Position numbers and translations under genes: made by a program. Below, in pieces: positions 34,097-46,554 of a stretch of DNA of 64,000 nucleotides. Below the pieces are notes generated by a model. The model did no database searches, was not told where the DNA came from, and worked only from the letters and a program-made list of their open reading frames with translations. Position 1 is the stretch's first letter. The number at the start of each line of letters is the position of its first letter. Source of the stretch: Gloeophyllum trabeum ATCC 11539 (lineage: Eukaryota; Basidiomycota; Agaricomycetes; Gloeophyllales; Gloeophyllaceae); NCBI RefSeq assembly GCF_000344685.1, contig NW_006920410.1, forward strand, positions 2,915,601 to 2,979,600, in the 5' to 3' direction.

Positions 34097-35017
34097 AGGA
34101 CCCCTGAAAATACTGATAAATGCCGGTGCGAGACTCGAAATTTCCATGTCTGGATTGTCTGAGGCTCCCCCCCTCATTTTTGTCCGGATAAAATACCGGC
34201 CTCCCGAAGGGGCCGATTTTTGTCCGGACTAATGCACCGGCGTCTGAAAAACCAGAAAAAAAGGTTTTCTTGCCTATCAACTCATGAGAACACTGTACAA
34301 TGTATCAGTAATCGTACTAGGACTCGAATGCAGTCAATGAAGCGCCAGAATTCACGAAGGCCGCCCACTCCCATCAACCATCCTTCTCCCCATCCGAGTC
34401 CAGATCCTGGAGTGCGGCATTCATTTTGTCTTTATCCCAATCCAATCCTTGGGATTGAATGAAATGTCCACCTCTTCCGTGAGTTCAATGTCTGCCACGC
34501 CCTAATGTGAATCCCGCTAAGACTGCTGTACCCCATATAAACGAGCTCGAAGCGCACACGTTAAGTATTGTGGGCGTCGTCCATGCTTCCAGAGTCATGT
34601 AAAGTGGTGATGGTGTAGGGAAACTTTGACGATACAGCGTACTGATCTCAGCCACATTCAGCCACTGGACATCGGAGCCCATTGTGCTACATACTAGAAA
34701 CTATATATCACAGTGCAAATAAGGGCTACACGAGGCTACGTGACAGTATACAATTACAGGTTGGGACAAACCTCAGCCATATTTGGGTTAAAATACATGT
34801 ACTACAAAGGGTAAATACATTGGGCCAACTTGCCACACAGCCGTGTCCGGACTGTAACCGGCATGGTAGCTCGGTCATGACCGGTGTCCGGACTGTAAAA
34901 CCGGGATGGCCGGTTCGGTCGTCCATCCTTGTCCGGATGGCGTCTGGCATGGAGGGCTCGAGACCGCGATTTTTGTCCGGACTGGCACCGGCATCTATCG
35001 GTATTTTCAGGGGTCCT
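34097..35017. mobile_element. Non-autonomous hAT-like element (element C), 921 bp
   Basis: Inserted in the right arm of element A between copies of ATTGCTGA (34089-34096 and 35018-35025). The ends are inverted repeats over ~33 bp with two mismatches, starting AGGACCCCTGAAAATAC on each strand. The subterminal zones contain at least six TGTCCGGA motifs plus ACCGGC motifs. No coding region is recognisable inside. Its termini differ from those of A and B, so it should be mobilised by a different hAT transposase encoded elsewhere. Confidence 0.85.
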
Positions 35018-35025
35018 ATTGCTGA
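35018..35025. repeat. Target-site duplication of element C, right copy
   Basis: ATTGCTGA, identical to 34089-34096. Confidence 0.85.
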
Positions 35026-35040
35026 CCTGGGCGCCCCCTG

Positions 35041-35048
35041 GTCCCTAC
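35041..35048. repeat. Target-site duplication of element A, right copy
   Basis: GTCCCTAC, identical to 29457-29464. It lies 125 bp upstream of the start codon at 35173. Confidence 0.85.
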
Positions 35049-35172
35049 TGAAATCAAGATACGCATGGAGCCACGTGGGAGATTATTAAGCGCCCAATCA
35101 GTTCCACGGCGAAGTGACTGCCACTGTCAGTGGCTAGTTCAAACTTGCACTCAACGGCACGACCTCTACTCG

Positions 35173-36314
35173 ATGGCAGCTGAAATTTCAAACTCAGTGC
35201 AGCCTTCAGGGACCCAGCAAACGTCTGTGTCGGTGGCAGGAGTCAAACGATCGGCTTCAGCATTCGCAACTGACATCGATGCAAAGTGAGCTGGGGACGA
35301 TCCTTCGAAGCCGCTATCCATGGTCTCTGACGTTACTCCTTCTGGGTTGTTAGTTATGTTGGCGTGCCTTCGAACGACAACAATTCCTGGTATTTCCCAT
35401 GTCACGGCTACGACTCGGACGAAGACGATCGAATCAGCAGTGCCCAGGGCAACTGGGGATTGAAGCACACAAAGAACGCGCGGTGGATGAGACGAGGGAA
35501 AATAGTGGCATGGGGTCCGAGCATGGATGATTGGGAGGTAATGTCCTTCTACAACTCGAAACCACCACGTAGCCCAGCTGAGCCTTCGACTCTACCGCAG
35601 TCAGAAGAGCGAGCCCGGAAACGCGTCAGACATATGCTATCTGGTACCCAGCGCTCACGGTCACCTTCGCCGCCGACGTTGCCACACCTCCGTTCTCCCT
35701 CTCCGCCTCTTTGTGCACCATATCCAGCTCCGGAGAAACAACACCTCAGCTACGCGTCTTTCGTCATGGATAAAGGCGTGATCCATTCATTCCGGTCGAC
35801 GCTTCTCGAAGATTTGGAGCAGGCTACGAATAATTTGATTCAAGGAGAGGGAAATATGCGGAGAGCATTGGGGAGGTTATGGCAAGCCATGAGCGAGGAT
35901 CCGGACAAGCGGGAGGATGAGGCGTCATTGGTGCTCAAGCCGGAGCCACAGGATGAACCGGAAGACGAAGACCAGGACCCTCTGCAGCGGAGACTCACCA
36001 GAGCGCCTGATCTTACTCCGGCGCCACACAAGATATTCCTGATGTCCTATACGAATGGGGGGGCGCCACCCGTTTCGGACCCTTCTCATTTCGCACCGCC
36101 GGACATGCAGCTGGATAACTTGGAGAAGTCTCTTGCGTCACTACGTGAACTCTTGGATGACGGCAGGGAGTATATCGAGCGACTGGAAGAGATCAGGGAA
36201 GGGTTAGGGGAAGTAAAGAATCAGAGGAACGCGGTATGGGACATGGTCCGAGAGCGCGCGATCAAGGAGCTTCAGGACACCGCTGCAAGTATGGCTGCCT
36301 TGCAGGCTCGATGA
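35173..36314 (+). CDS. Coiled-coil protein, possible RXT2-like Rpd3L subunit
   Basis: Exon 1 is 35173-35285 (MAAEISNSVQPSGTQQ...), with exon 2 from 35354 after a GTGAGC...GTTAG intron. A second candidate intron of 63 nt (about 35539-35601) is in frame either way, so two isoforms are possible. Features in order: an acidic DSDEDD patch, the basic motif KNARWMRRGKIVAWGPSMDD, a Ser/Pro-rich RSPSPP region, a helical block DKGVIHSFRSTLLEDLEQ...MRRALGRLWQAM, an acidic Glu/Asp run, and a C-terminal coiled coil (LEKSLASLRELLDDGREYIE). The G-x-K...AR-x-x-R-x-GK pattern and the following helix resemble the RXT2 N-terminal domain, but I cannot confirm this. Its promoter starts within about 130 bp of the transposon nest. 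Confidence 0.7.
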
Positions 36315-36544
36315 TAAAAGCTTGTACATTTGCATATCCACGGTATCGTAGCAGTCGATGCATATAATGTTTGTTAGCCGATGAAACGAGAAATCGGAGC
36401 TGCAACAAAGCATCCGGGTAGCGCCAGCTGGTTACGTATACTTCCGTCCGGGGTTGCATCTACATAGTGCCACACCTGTTTACGTTTTGGCATTATAACT
36501 CTTCGAGTTGCAGACACGACACACAACTCACTTCGCGACCTCTC

Positions 36545-39500
36545 ATGAACTTACCTGACATTGGCTCGTTATCACTCAATGGAACAGCGTCGAAGATGCA
36601 AGGAGCACCTGCTCCGACGCTCCCGCCGGACATCGCTGAGGCGGACACGTCGGATCGGGGGATGGCAAAATTGAAGTCCTATGCGGAAGCCTTGCCCTAT
36701 TCAATAGAACCTAATTCTAAAATGCAAGATATGCTAAATCTCATAATAACACGGATTGTGCAGTGTGTTGAAGCGAAGGACTACGATCCCGGATTTCTGC
36801 AATGGGAAAGCATGCTGACTTAGTGAGCTGCTCGCACACTTGGTCTCAGTTCATGAGTTTGACTTGTTCATATTCAGTTGGACTATGCTCAAATATCCCA
36901 TGCCGAAGCAGAAACGAATTGCCCTTGCTAGGATATACTATCACATGTGCACTACCCCTGGCATGCCCACGCACATAGTCGCGACGTGCGCTGACGGGTT
37001 CCGGGCCTTGACCCGGTCCAAGAAGAAGATTTCCATAGAGGATCTAAGGCTCCCTTGGAAGCCCGTCTTCAAGATATTGAGCAAAGACCTATACCTTACT
37101 AGGCGTCAGTTCGAAATAACGTACGTCAGGCTCGCTACGCTCTCGTGTTCGATGACCTTGTTTAATGTGCGCTGCAGTCAGACATCATGGTATATGGGAT
37201 ATGTCGCAGATAATGCCCGCAGGTTCTTCCACCCAGCAGCCATTGATGAAATGCTGGCGACATTCTTGCCTAATTTCAATGGCACGAACTTGGACGTACG
37301 TCTCGATTTCCATTGCATTGGGTCTCCTCTCATATTAACTCACCAGAGCGTCCTCGCTACACAATATTATATGGTTACGTTCCTCCCTTTGACACATCCG
37401 CAATCCTACCTTCCGCTGTTATTCCGTCTATGGGAGTCTGTCAATTCGTACATGTACGATGACAGGATGCTCCAACTCTTGTCTCGCCTGGCGGAAATGC
37501 ACGTAGATCCCACGGTTAGCGATCCTGCTAGGATCAATGAAATTCCAGACGACGCGAAGTCAGAAGATGAGGGCAGGCCTGACTGGCCGAAAACCGACTG
37601 CTATCCCGGCGGTCAATGGAGCGGTGTATACTCTGATGTCGGGATTTTCTCTGACCACGAGTGGAACCTGATTATGTGCAAATGCCTGGCCTCCATGGGT
37701 GCGCTCAGAGGATCGCACTTTGAATCTCTTTCAGGACACTGACAACGGTTCGTAGAGATTCCTCTTGCTGACGGTGGAGGGTCGTTGACAACAGGCCCTT
37801 CCGCCGACAAAGAGGCCGGCTTCGAAATTGGCCGGGTGCCAAAGCCAGCCTGGCGGATAGGTTTGTGCATTGTCATGCTCAACTCCAGCTCGTTACTGAG
37901 TCGAGGTACAGCATCTTTGGCGCATATCATCGTTTACTCTATGGCACCAGATAGCATGCCGTCGCCTCCATCGAACATGCCTACGCCGATGGCTACCACG
38001 CCCTTTGGCGGTTCGGGTACCGCTACTCCCCACATAAATGACGCATTCAACTTAGGAGACTACCTTTCTGCTCCGCTTGGGAGAGCAGGACGGGCCAAGT
38101 ACCGGACTTATCTGGGAGGTTCCAAGGCTCTGGACTCCCTAGCGAAGCTAATCGCTTCCACCGAGAGTTTCTTCCATCCTACGAACTCCGGTTCCTGGAC
38201 AGCAGATGTATGTCTTTTATTGTTGATCATCGGAATCGGATTGGCCAGCTTTTCTTCCATGAATACTCTTAAATTAAGTCGGAGCGTGATACTGATTGAA
38301 TGTCCTTCTGGACGTCCAGCTAAGTGCATTCATCAAGTATATTGTCTATGACTTCAACAAACGTAAAACCTGCGGTTCTTTTGAATTATGTGAAAGCAGC
38401 TTCGACTTACTTATGATTCATCAGGCTGGCACGAAGAGCAGGACCCGGCATGCAAAACTCCCAGGGTTTGTAGGACCGGACTGACGATGAGCGACGCTTG
38501 GCTGAAATTTTCCCATTCAGAATCGAAGATTGACTCGAGACATGAAACGGGAACTTGTAAAAAGTCTGCGAACTGTGGCTCTGCTGGCCATGTTCTCGCA
38601 AGAATCAACTACGGTTTCTAATATCCAGAGTTGCTTGAAGTCAATGAGTGTTATGGAACCGGATCTCATTCTTTTCCCTATCTTGGAACGAGCAATACCA
38701 TCTTTGGAGTCGCTCGTGGAGGTAAGGGAGGAGCAACGTGTGGCCACCTGTATGCTGAATAGCGTCACTAGACACAACGGACGATGGCGGTCATCAAGGC
38801 CCTCGGTGCTGTGGCGCCTGCCGTCGTTTGCCGCGACGTTTATTATCCTGGCGCGAAGCATCTAATTAATATTCTTGAGTTGCTCCTGCCTGGCATAGAT
38901 TTAGTACGTCCTGTCTGCTAAGACTCGTGGGCGATCGGTTGACTTTAATTCCTATAGAATGATCCCTCGAAGACTGTAGGTTTCCTGCGTGTACAGGATT
39001 GCCTTGGCTTACATTGAGCTGTCTGCAGCTATGCACTACCGCGTTTCTCGTGGAGATATCTCAATACATCATGATAGACGACCTGACAGCATATGATGGG
39101 GATGCAGTCGACGGTATGGCGATCGACATGGAGACTCCTTCAACAAAGAAGCAGCTCCGCAGCAGGCTCTCAGAAGCCATGCCCATGCTCGATTTTCGAA
39201 CGCATCATGAAAATATTGAGCCAGGTCAAGAGCGCCGATTAACTAGGGCCGAAGAGGATGCGCTCCTGAGGGACGCCACTGGAGCCTTCGCAGACTGGGT
39301 TACCAGTTTCTTGCGGAGAGTTATCCAGCTCTTTGAGAATTTACCAGACGAACGTGGCGATGGGACCGCTGCTGGAGGCACTACCGAAAGTAAATTTAAA
39401 GGCTCTTCGTTCAGGTCTTCAATCGCTAACAGCATCTGCCATACAGTCCAGATTATCGATGCAGTCGCTGGAGCCTGCAGCCAAATCTGCGTACATTTGT

Positions 39501-42500
39501 CCGAGCCATTATATGATCTGGTGCTTAATCTCGTATACGACTACGCCACAACCAATGTTCGGGCGAACGCTGTGCGCGCCATACATCAGCTGGTGGAATG
39601 CATTGCAAATGCCAATCCGGAGAAGACTCTTGCTAGATTCTTGCCTTTCTGCTCACGGAACATCCGTGCCGAGTTGGAAGGGGGTGCGAGTTCCATTCGC
39701 ACAACTTCCACAGCGTCTACCTCTCTTCCCTCTGATGCAACGTTGCATTGGAGTATGTCTCGTCTAATATCTCTCATCGGATTCAGGCGCTTACCATCAT
39801 TGGTAGATTTGGCTATCTTGAGAGGAGCTATGTACAAGTACGCCTACGTCACTCTTACCCGTGTTTGGACCACGACCTGACCCTATGCGCCCTCTCGGTA
39901 GCGATGGAAGGGCTGTTAGTGGAGAGCTGACTCAGAGTATGTCTTGATTCTGACATATTTTATCCAGGTTGTCAAGTACAAGGAAGAGCTTCTATCTCTG
40001 TTGAGCCTGCTGCATGACAAGACATTGGCCAAGCGCGGTTTCTCTTGGAGTGGCAAGCTACTATCCAGCATTCTTCTTACTTTGACGCACACGTACCCAC
40101 TGGAGAACCGGTTCGTGAATCCTGACGAATGGGAAAGTGAAGGTGGGCCGTCAGTACAAGAGCATAGACACGAAGATGAAGCGGGTTTTGCAGATTTCCG
40201 CGCCAATCATATCCGGTATTGGGGTAAACTGTACAAACCGGAAGAGGTGAAGATCTCCTGGCATGTTCCCAGTGCGGAGGAGATCGACTTCGCCCTCGAG
40301 ATCTTCAAAGATCTCGTCGAACCAACGTTGGATCAATTATACAGGCTTCTGGATAAAGGTACGTTATACCTCGCTTGTCCGAAGGCTTATTCTCACGGTG
40401 ATTAATGAAGATGTATCCCGAGATGCCATATGGCGCAACGATTTCTGCCGGTTGGTTTCAATGCGTTTCGGAGGAAACTGTGACATTTACTAAAGTTGCA
40501 CTCCAGACATTTGACGTTCGTGCGCGATGCGTTCTCAGGAATTCCTACCTTGGTAAAGGAGTATATCTCCTCAGAGGAAATACGTCATGCCATGGAGACT
40601 AGTGACATTCTGTACGTTTCTCAGACGGGATCCGTGAATCAGTCTTTGAGCCAACGCGACAGGAACGAAATCCCGGAAATGATAGCTACAGTCGAAGCGC
40701 TAGAGTGTGGCTTCCCACTTTCCGATCCACAGGATGAAAGGTATCAGTATATATCCACCTTGCGTCGCCGCTACGGAGAATTCCTGCATTTTGCTTCTAT
40801 TTCGTTGTTAAAGCAAGGCGAGGAGAATACGTTGGATGCTGTGCATATGCTAGTAAGTTATATGGCTCGTGAAAGCGGAACGGCTGTATTCACTGACGTT
40901 CAGATCCGCTCGATACGAACTTACATGCTTGAGTATGGCGATAACCGGGATAGGTATGTCTGGGCGAAACTGGAGTCGTCAAGCAGATACTCACAGACCA
41001 TCCTAGTTACTACATACAGAGCGACCAGTACAATACTGAACGAAGCGTAACGCGCCAGTATGCTGGTCAAAAGATCTGGCCTCGAGCGGTTTTCGTTCGT
41101 CGGGCTAGGTCAATACTTTGAGTGCATCGGCAGATGGGTCTCCGCTGAAACCTTGATTAGGCTTTACCATTCTGCTCGGCTGCGGTGGAACTCGATTGAG
41201 AGACGGCGAGGGCTTTTGGAGGACTCCCTCATTGACGATGTGTTGCAATGGGCTATGTGGCACTATGCTATAGGTAGGCGCCGCGGTCATGTATGTGAGA
41301 GATCTACTGACAGATAATTTTGCAGTTAGAGAGTAAGCTGTATCGATTTCGTTTGACGGGTCTAACTCATATACCTCAGATCCGCACAGTCTTTGCTCGA
41401 ATCCCTGTCTACTGTGCGTTGAATCAGTCGTAAGTCGAATATAGCGGCTCACCGATTGCGGAAGGTATACGATGGACTGCGTCGTCGCTGCTTGCCAACT
41501 TTATATAAAGCTTTGGACCCGGGTACCGAAGACGACCGGATGAAAGGTGCCCTGTGGACCCTGACTTCTAGTATCTTCGGTGCGCAGTTGATAGGTCATA
41601 TACCTAGTGCTGATCGTTGACGGGGTGTCCACAGTCAAGTACGCCGTATCAGGTCAGCTCCTAATGCGGTCTTGAATATTCCATGCGCTGATAAATTTCC
41701 AGAACCCACTCTGGCTAACCAGTTCATCTCCAAAGTTTTTGCATGTCAGCACAATGAAAAGGTCGGTCAATATTTACGGCGTTGGTGACTTTATGAGTGA
41801 CCTCTGCAATAGCCTTCAGTTCAAAATCGTGTAGCTGCTTTGCTTGATGGCTGTAGGTCCCATCATGATCTCGCCTATACTCTGCCTCCTGACGTGCTGT
41901 GAAGGTCTGAACAGTTTTGTCGAGCCATGCTTCCTCATTTACAGGATTGAAAATAAGGCGCTCGATCGGGCTTTGCGACAACTGGAAGGTATTCTTCCCT
42001 CTCACGGCCAAAACGACAGTCTAGTGTCTCGTTGTAAGGACAAAAGAGTTGAGCGCATACGAATGGCAAATAAGGCCATCGAGGCCACGGTATATTACAT
42101 TGGCACTATAGACGGCATGATCGGTTGATAACACATGAACAGACTGACGCAATCCTGAAAATCGCTGCCTCTACGAAAACCCATTGGAAATATGCAATCG
42201 TAGCCATCAGGTGCCTGCGGACCCTCATACGCCGGGATTTACCACTATCTCCCGCCATCGCAGGCTATTTCATGCAGAAGACCCATGACGCTCATCCCTC
42301 TATAGTACGTGATTGTCGGGTTTCCCAGGTCCCAGTGCTGACAACTTGCATTCTAACAGCGCTATGTACGTATGCGTTTCCTTCAGCAGGATCGACCTTT
42401 AACCTTTAACTCTCATATAGTATGCGCAAAGAGCCTTGATGAAGGTCTCGCGGTACATCAAGCTTCGCACATACCACCATGATGTAGTAGATCTGGTTCT

Positions 42501-45213
42501 AGAACAGAACCATCACCCGTTAAGACGGATTGTCAAGATCAATTCTCCTTCGCATGCATTTACCCAAGACTTCCTCAAGAACTTTAGGAAACCTGTGGAT
42601 CGTGAGCTGGCTATGCGGGAACCGTGTGTGATAATTACTCGCCTTCGTTCAACGTAGTCTGACTGTTCTTCAGATTACTGTGCGATAAGGCAGCCACTGG
42701 GTGGCTAGCCTGGGGCGAGACCATGGACTTTTTTTTGTTACCGCCCACTGATGGTGCGACGCAGCAGTGGGAACCAGATAGCGCAGCTGCTATTGCCGCG
42801 ATCCGCGACATTGCGAAAGACATGACGTACTGGAAGAAACTTACAGGTCATTTTTCTTCGGAGAACCATAATGAGACAATTTCGCAAGACCACGTCTCTT
42901 GTGTAAAGTCTATCTGTAAGTCTGATTCTTCATGCTCTCTCTTTGGGATATATCAGCGGACTTCTTCCGTAGTCCAACTCCTGGGAGATGAACCCTTAGA
43001 CGCCATGAGACCCGTATTGGAGGATCTCATCAAGGACTCCGATAAAAACAAGCAACGTGGCGCCGCCGAATTATTGGCCGGTCTCTTTGGAGGTGAGTGA
43101 GTCTCATGGATTTATAATAAGGTTCTCTCCATCAGTGACCTGCAGGATCGAAGCACTGGCCTGGAAAGATTCAGCAACGAGTCTGGGACTGGTTTCAGCC
43201 GCGAATCAGCATGATATTCGGGCAGAGCGTCAAAACTGACACAATGCTCATCTGGACGTCATTCCTTGAAGTGAGTCATTTCGCCTTCGCGAAAGGGCCC
43301 AAGGCTGACGATCCAAAAAAGTACGTATTCTATAATAAGGACCCTCGTCGAGTGCAGCCATTGGTCGATTATCTCGTCGACGAGTTCCGCCTGATCGATT
43401 ATAATGGCGAATCGTCCTTCGACGCAGTGAAGACTTTCTGTTTCTTCCGGGCGTTCTATGAAGAGTTGAACTGGAAATTCTGGCCTTGGACGGAAGATAT
43501 CCTGCGGCAATGTTGGCCTCAGATAAGCAGCGAACACGATGATGTCAGTGTCAGAGTTAAAATATCCCGACAATTGACTGACCTAATGCACGTTAGGTTC
43601 GCGCGTATATTGCTGAGTACCTGTCTTTCTGCGATCGAGTCCAGGTAACGCAGAAAAGTCTGGCATGTAGGAAGGGAGCTCATATTGCACGTAGTGGCAA
43701 CCGCGGGGCTCCATGCCCACAGCGGAAGTTGTGGTCCGAGAAAGTCGAACTGCGCCTCTCGAGCAGGATGTGATAGGTTCTCGAGGCTATTTCCATAGAG
43801 AGCACGTTTCGGAGCTAGTGAAGAAGTTCAAGATATGGCGAGAACAACGTCTCCCTGGTGTTCGAGCTTTCCAATCGACCTACGATAGGTGAGACCAAAT
43901 CTATTTTTCACTCTACTTGGTCTAACGCCCGTCCAGAGTCGGCGTCACAGTATGCAAGTGGCTCTGGCACTTGATACATGACACCCATGCCATGCCAGTC
44001 TTTGATTATATCTTACCACTCATGGTAATGTTTGCAACCCTTCTTCAGACAAGAGTATGCTGACCTGAATATTTGTAGCCGGAGTTGTTCCGCTTCACTG
44101 AGCGTGCGTACAAAAGATGTCCCGCATGCGGACGTTTGACTAACTCACACACACATCCAAGTTCATGATAATGACGAGCTCTCTTCGCGGGCTAGCATAT
44201 TGCTTGTCCGAATGTGCGGGGTGACTCCGCCGCTTTCCCTCGTGAATGCCGTCCTAGATGCCATCTTCGATGCGATTCAGAATTCTCCCGTGGGTATTTA
44301 TATCTCCTTCGCTGGCTTGCGATTGACAAGTCGGTAGTCATGGAGAGTCCGTTTGAAAGCAATACCTCTAGTACAAGGTTTGTCACCTCGTGCTCTCCGC
44401 GGCTCTTTCTGACTGTGTTCTAGTGTTTTACTTTCGCCAGATGCCGGTAATTAGTGAGATTAAGCTTGTGGAGATACTTGAGGTGTGTCCGTTGTGTAGT
44501 GTAAGAACATCGCGTCTATGAACTCGCAACATAACTAGGTGGTATGCAAGTGTCTAGACGATGATGTCATTGAAGTAAGAGAAATGGCGGCCACGTAGGT
44601 CTTTCGAGGATAGTACATGTGTATCTGCTGACGCCCGCCAGAACACTCTCGGGTATCCTACGTCTTTCCCCTCGTCGGAGCATACTTACTTTGAAAGTGA
44701 GCACGATTCGTGACTGACATGTGCCAACACCAACTAACCTGACTTAATGCAGGATCGTTTCGTCCGATCCCTCAAGGCCGCTTATTTACCCGATCGTAAG
44801 GCTCCAACGTACAACCGTGCACTTCGCCAGCGCCACGCCGCGATCCTCGGCATCTGTGCGCTAGTGGATAGTTATCCATACACAGTCGAACGATGGATGC
44901 CCGAGCTTATCACGAGCGTACTAGCAGAACACAACTATGATCCTGTACGTTGGACGTGCCTTCTTTGTGAATATTCCTCACTGAATGTTACTTGCCCTTG
45001 GTAAGATACCAATTTCTACGACGGTCAGCAAATGCGCCAGTAATTTCAAGAAGACCCACCAAGATACTTGGCATGAAGACTCTAAGCGGTTCGATGAAGA
45101 ACAGCTGGCGAGCCTATCAACATTGTTGACCGGTTCCTCGTATTGTACGTCCCTTTCGATACGTATTGACCATATTCCTCATTACTGACGGACGGTTCTT
45201 ACAAGATGCTTGA
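36545..45213 (+). CDS. BLM10: Proteasome activator BLM10/PA200
   Basis: Giant HEAT-repeat protein that caps the 20S proteasome; in the family it acts in proteasome assembly, acetyl-histone turnover and repair. The start at 36545 gives MNLPDIGSLSLNGTASKMQG. Recognisable family blocks in order: LPYSIEPNSKMQDMLNLIIT, RIALARIYYHMCTTPGMPTH, LRLPWKPVFKILSKDLYLTR, FLPLTHPQSYLPLLFRLWES, PKPAWRIGTASLAHIIVYSM, EPDLILFPILERAIPSLESL, VYYPGAKHLINILELLLPGI, LCTTAFLVEISQYIM, LYDLVLNLVYDYATTNVRAN and PVLEDLIKDSDKNKQRGAAE. The predicted end is GSSYYA, a C-terminal YYA that fits the HbYX-type gate-opening tail. Thirty or more short introns. Every junction I checked keeps the frame, so the gene looks intact. 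Confidence 0.95.
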
Positions 45214-45437
45214 TTTGGTACCGAACGTAATGCATAGTTGATGTTATCCAGTTGCATTATCATAATCCGTAATACTGTAATAATGCCCCTCTCCGCCGAG
45301 ACCGTGACTGGAAACGTCGACGACGTCTAGGCCAATATAGCAAGAATTAAACCCCAAAGATTTGAGATACACAAGAAGCTAGCTGTAGCCCATGAAGGCA
45401 GTCCTCAACCCGAAGAAAATGAGACAAGGTAAGACAT

Positions 45438-46373
45438 TTAGACTCGTAAAGGAGGTATTTCAGTGTGCGAAGACGTCCGTGGCGGAGCGGAGGTCGGTGT
45501 CAAAGGAAGATGGCCTGCTTCCGGGTCGGCAACTGCGAGGCCCGCATCTGTAAGTTCCCTGCCGTCCGCCGTCCCCTTCCTCGCGCCAGCGTCGGGTACT
45601 GTGTCAATTGGACGGTTGTTCTGTCCGGAGCGAACGCGATTATTCGACGTCTCCTCGCTATGCGGGGAGAATATTGGGTGGACTGAATAACCAAAAGAGA
45701 ATGCGGGACAAATCTCACCGAATTTCCGCAATCAAGTCGTCGATGGCGTACCACGCGACAGACGAATACGCTATGCCTCTCCACCAACCGGCCAGGTCCG
45801 CCGGGGCAATGTAGGCATGTGCGTGCAGGTGATCCGTAACGGGTATTTTGTTGTCTTTGAACGGCGAGGTAATGAATCCTATACGAAAGGCGGACTGGTC
45901 TGTCTGGAGCGGAGTTGATGAGCTGCCGACTGAAGGGTGGTATGCTGGGGAGGCTGGGGTGGATAGAGAGGACAGGAGTTTCTTTCCAAGGAGCTTGACG
46001 TGGGAGAGCAATGGGAGGTCACTTGAGGACTGTCATAGCAGCATTTTAGCGTCCTGAGCACAGACGCAGTGTCTGTCATCATTGAACACCTACTAGGGTG
46101 TACAGTGATGGCACATGCAAGCTAATCGCAGGTTAGACAGAGGTGGAAGTGACGTGAATGCAAATCGCACTTGAACACTATGACGATGTGGCCCTTGCTG
46201 GACACAGGGTTCGCCTTTTCTCTATAGCACGTGAAGTTGTCGTCTCGCCAGAGCACCTCTGGCTGCGTCGACCCAGCTTGAAAGACCGGGGAACGGGGAG
46301 AGTTCGGAAGAGCCTCCGCGGCAGACGCGACTATGCCGCACATTGGGCATCCAGCCTTCGGGGGAAATGCCAT
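45438..46373 (-). CDS. HIT (histidine triad) domain protein
   Basis: The start at 46373 gives MAFPPKAGCPMCGIVASAAE. Four exons join in frame. After CP-C-GIV, the domain continues with EVLWRDDNFTCYREKANPVS and KGHIVIVFNLHVPSLYTL, and the histidine triad appears as DHLHAHAYIAP (H-x-H-x-H), followed by WWRGIAYSSVAWYAIDDLIA. HIT proteins hydrolyse or transfer nucleotides from nucleotide conjugates (AMP-lysine, diadenosine polyphosphates, aprataxin-type adenylates); the substrate here cannot be read. The C-terminal ~75 residues from the last exon are low complexity (Pro/Thr/Ser). It shares a 181-bp divergent promoter with translin. Confidence 0.85.
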
Positions 46374-46554
46374 GTCAAAGGCTATATGGGCGGTTTCCAG
46401 TGGGTAATTATGGATTCGCCCGAGGTTGACCAAAATACCAGCAGAACGCTCTGGTGCCGCATGCGTAGCCTGGACACCAAGCTCTTTGGGAAGCCACATG
46501 ATTACGTCATGCTGCTTTGTCGGGCAGGTTCAGTGGTTCGGCGACCAGCAGGCT
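46374..46554. promoter_or_regulatory. Bidirectional promoter, HIT protein / translin
   Basis: 181 bp lies between the HIT start codon (minus) and the translin start codon (plus). No TATA box is obvious. Confidence 0.45.

Larger units (their letters stand above)
29465..35040. mobile_element. hAT-type foldback MITE (element A), interrupted by elements B and C
   Basis: Flanked by the perfect 8-bp duplication GTCCCTAC (29457-29464 and 35041-35048). The ends read CAAGGGGGTACC at the left and, on the opposite strand, CAGGGGGCGCCC at the right. The left arm of ~140 bp (29465-29604) is an inverted repeat of the right arm, which is now split into 29906-30008, 34076-34096 and 35026-35040. Without its two inserts the element is ~580 bp and has no coding capacity. 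The duplication size and CA-GGGGG termini fit the hAT superfamily. Confidence 0.85.
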
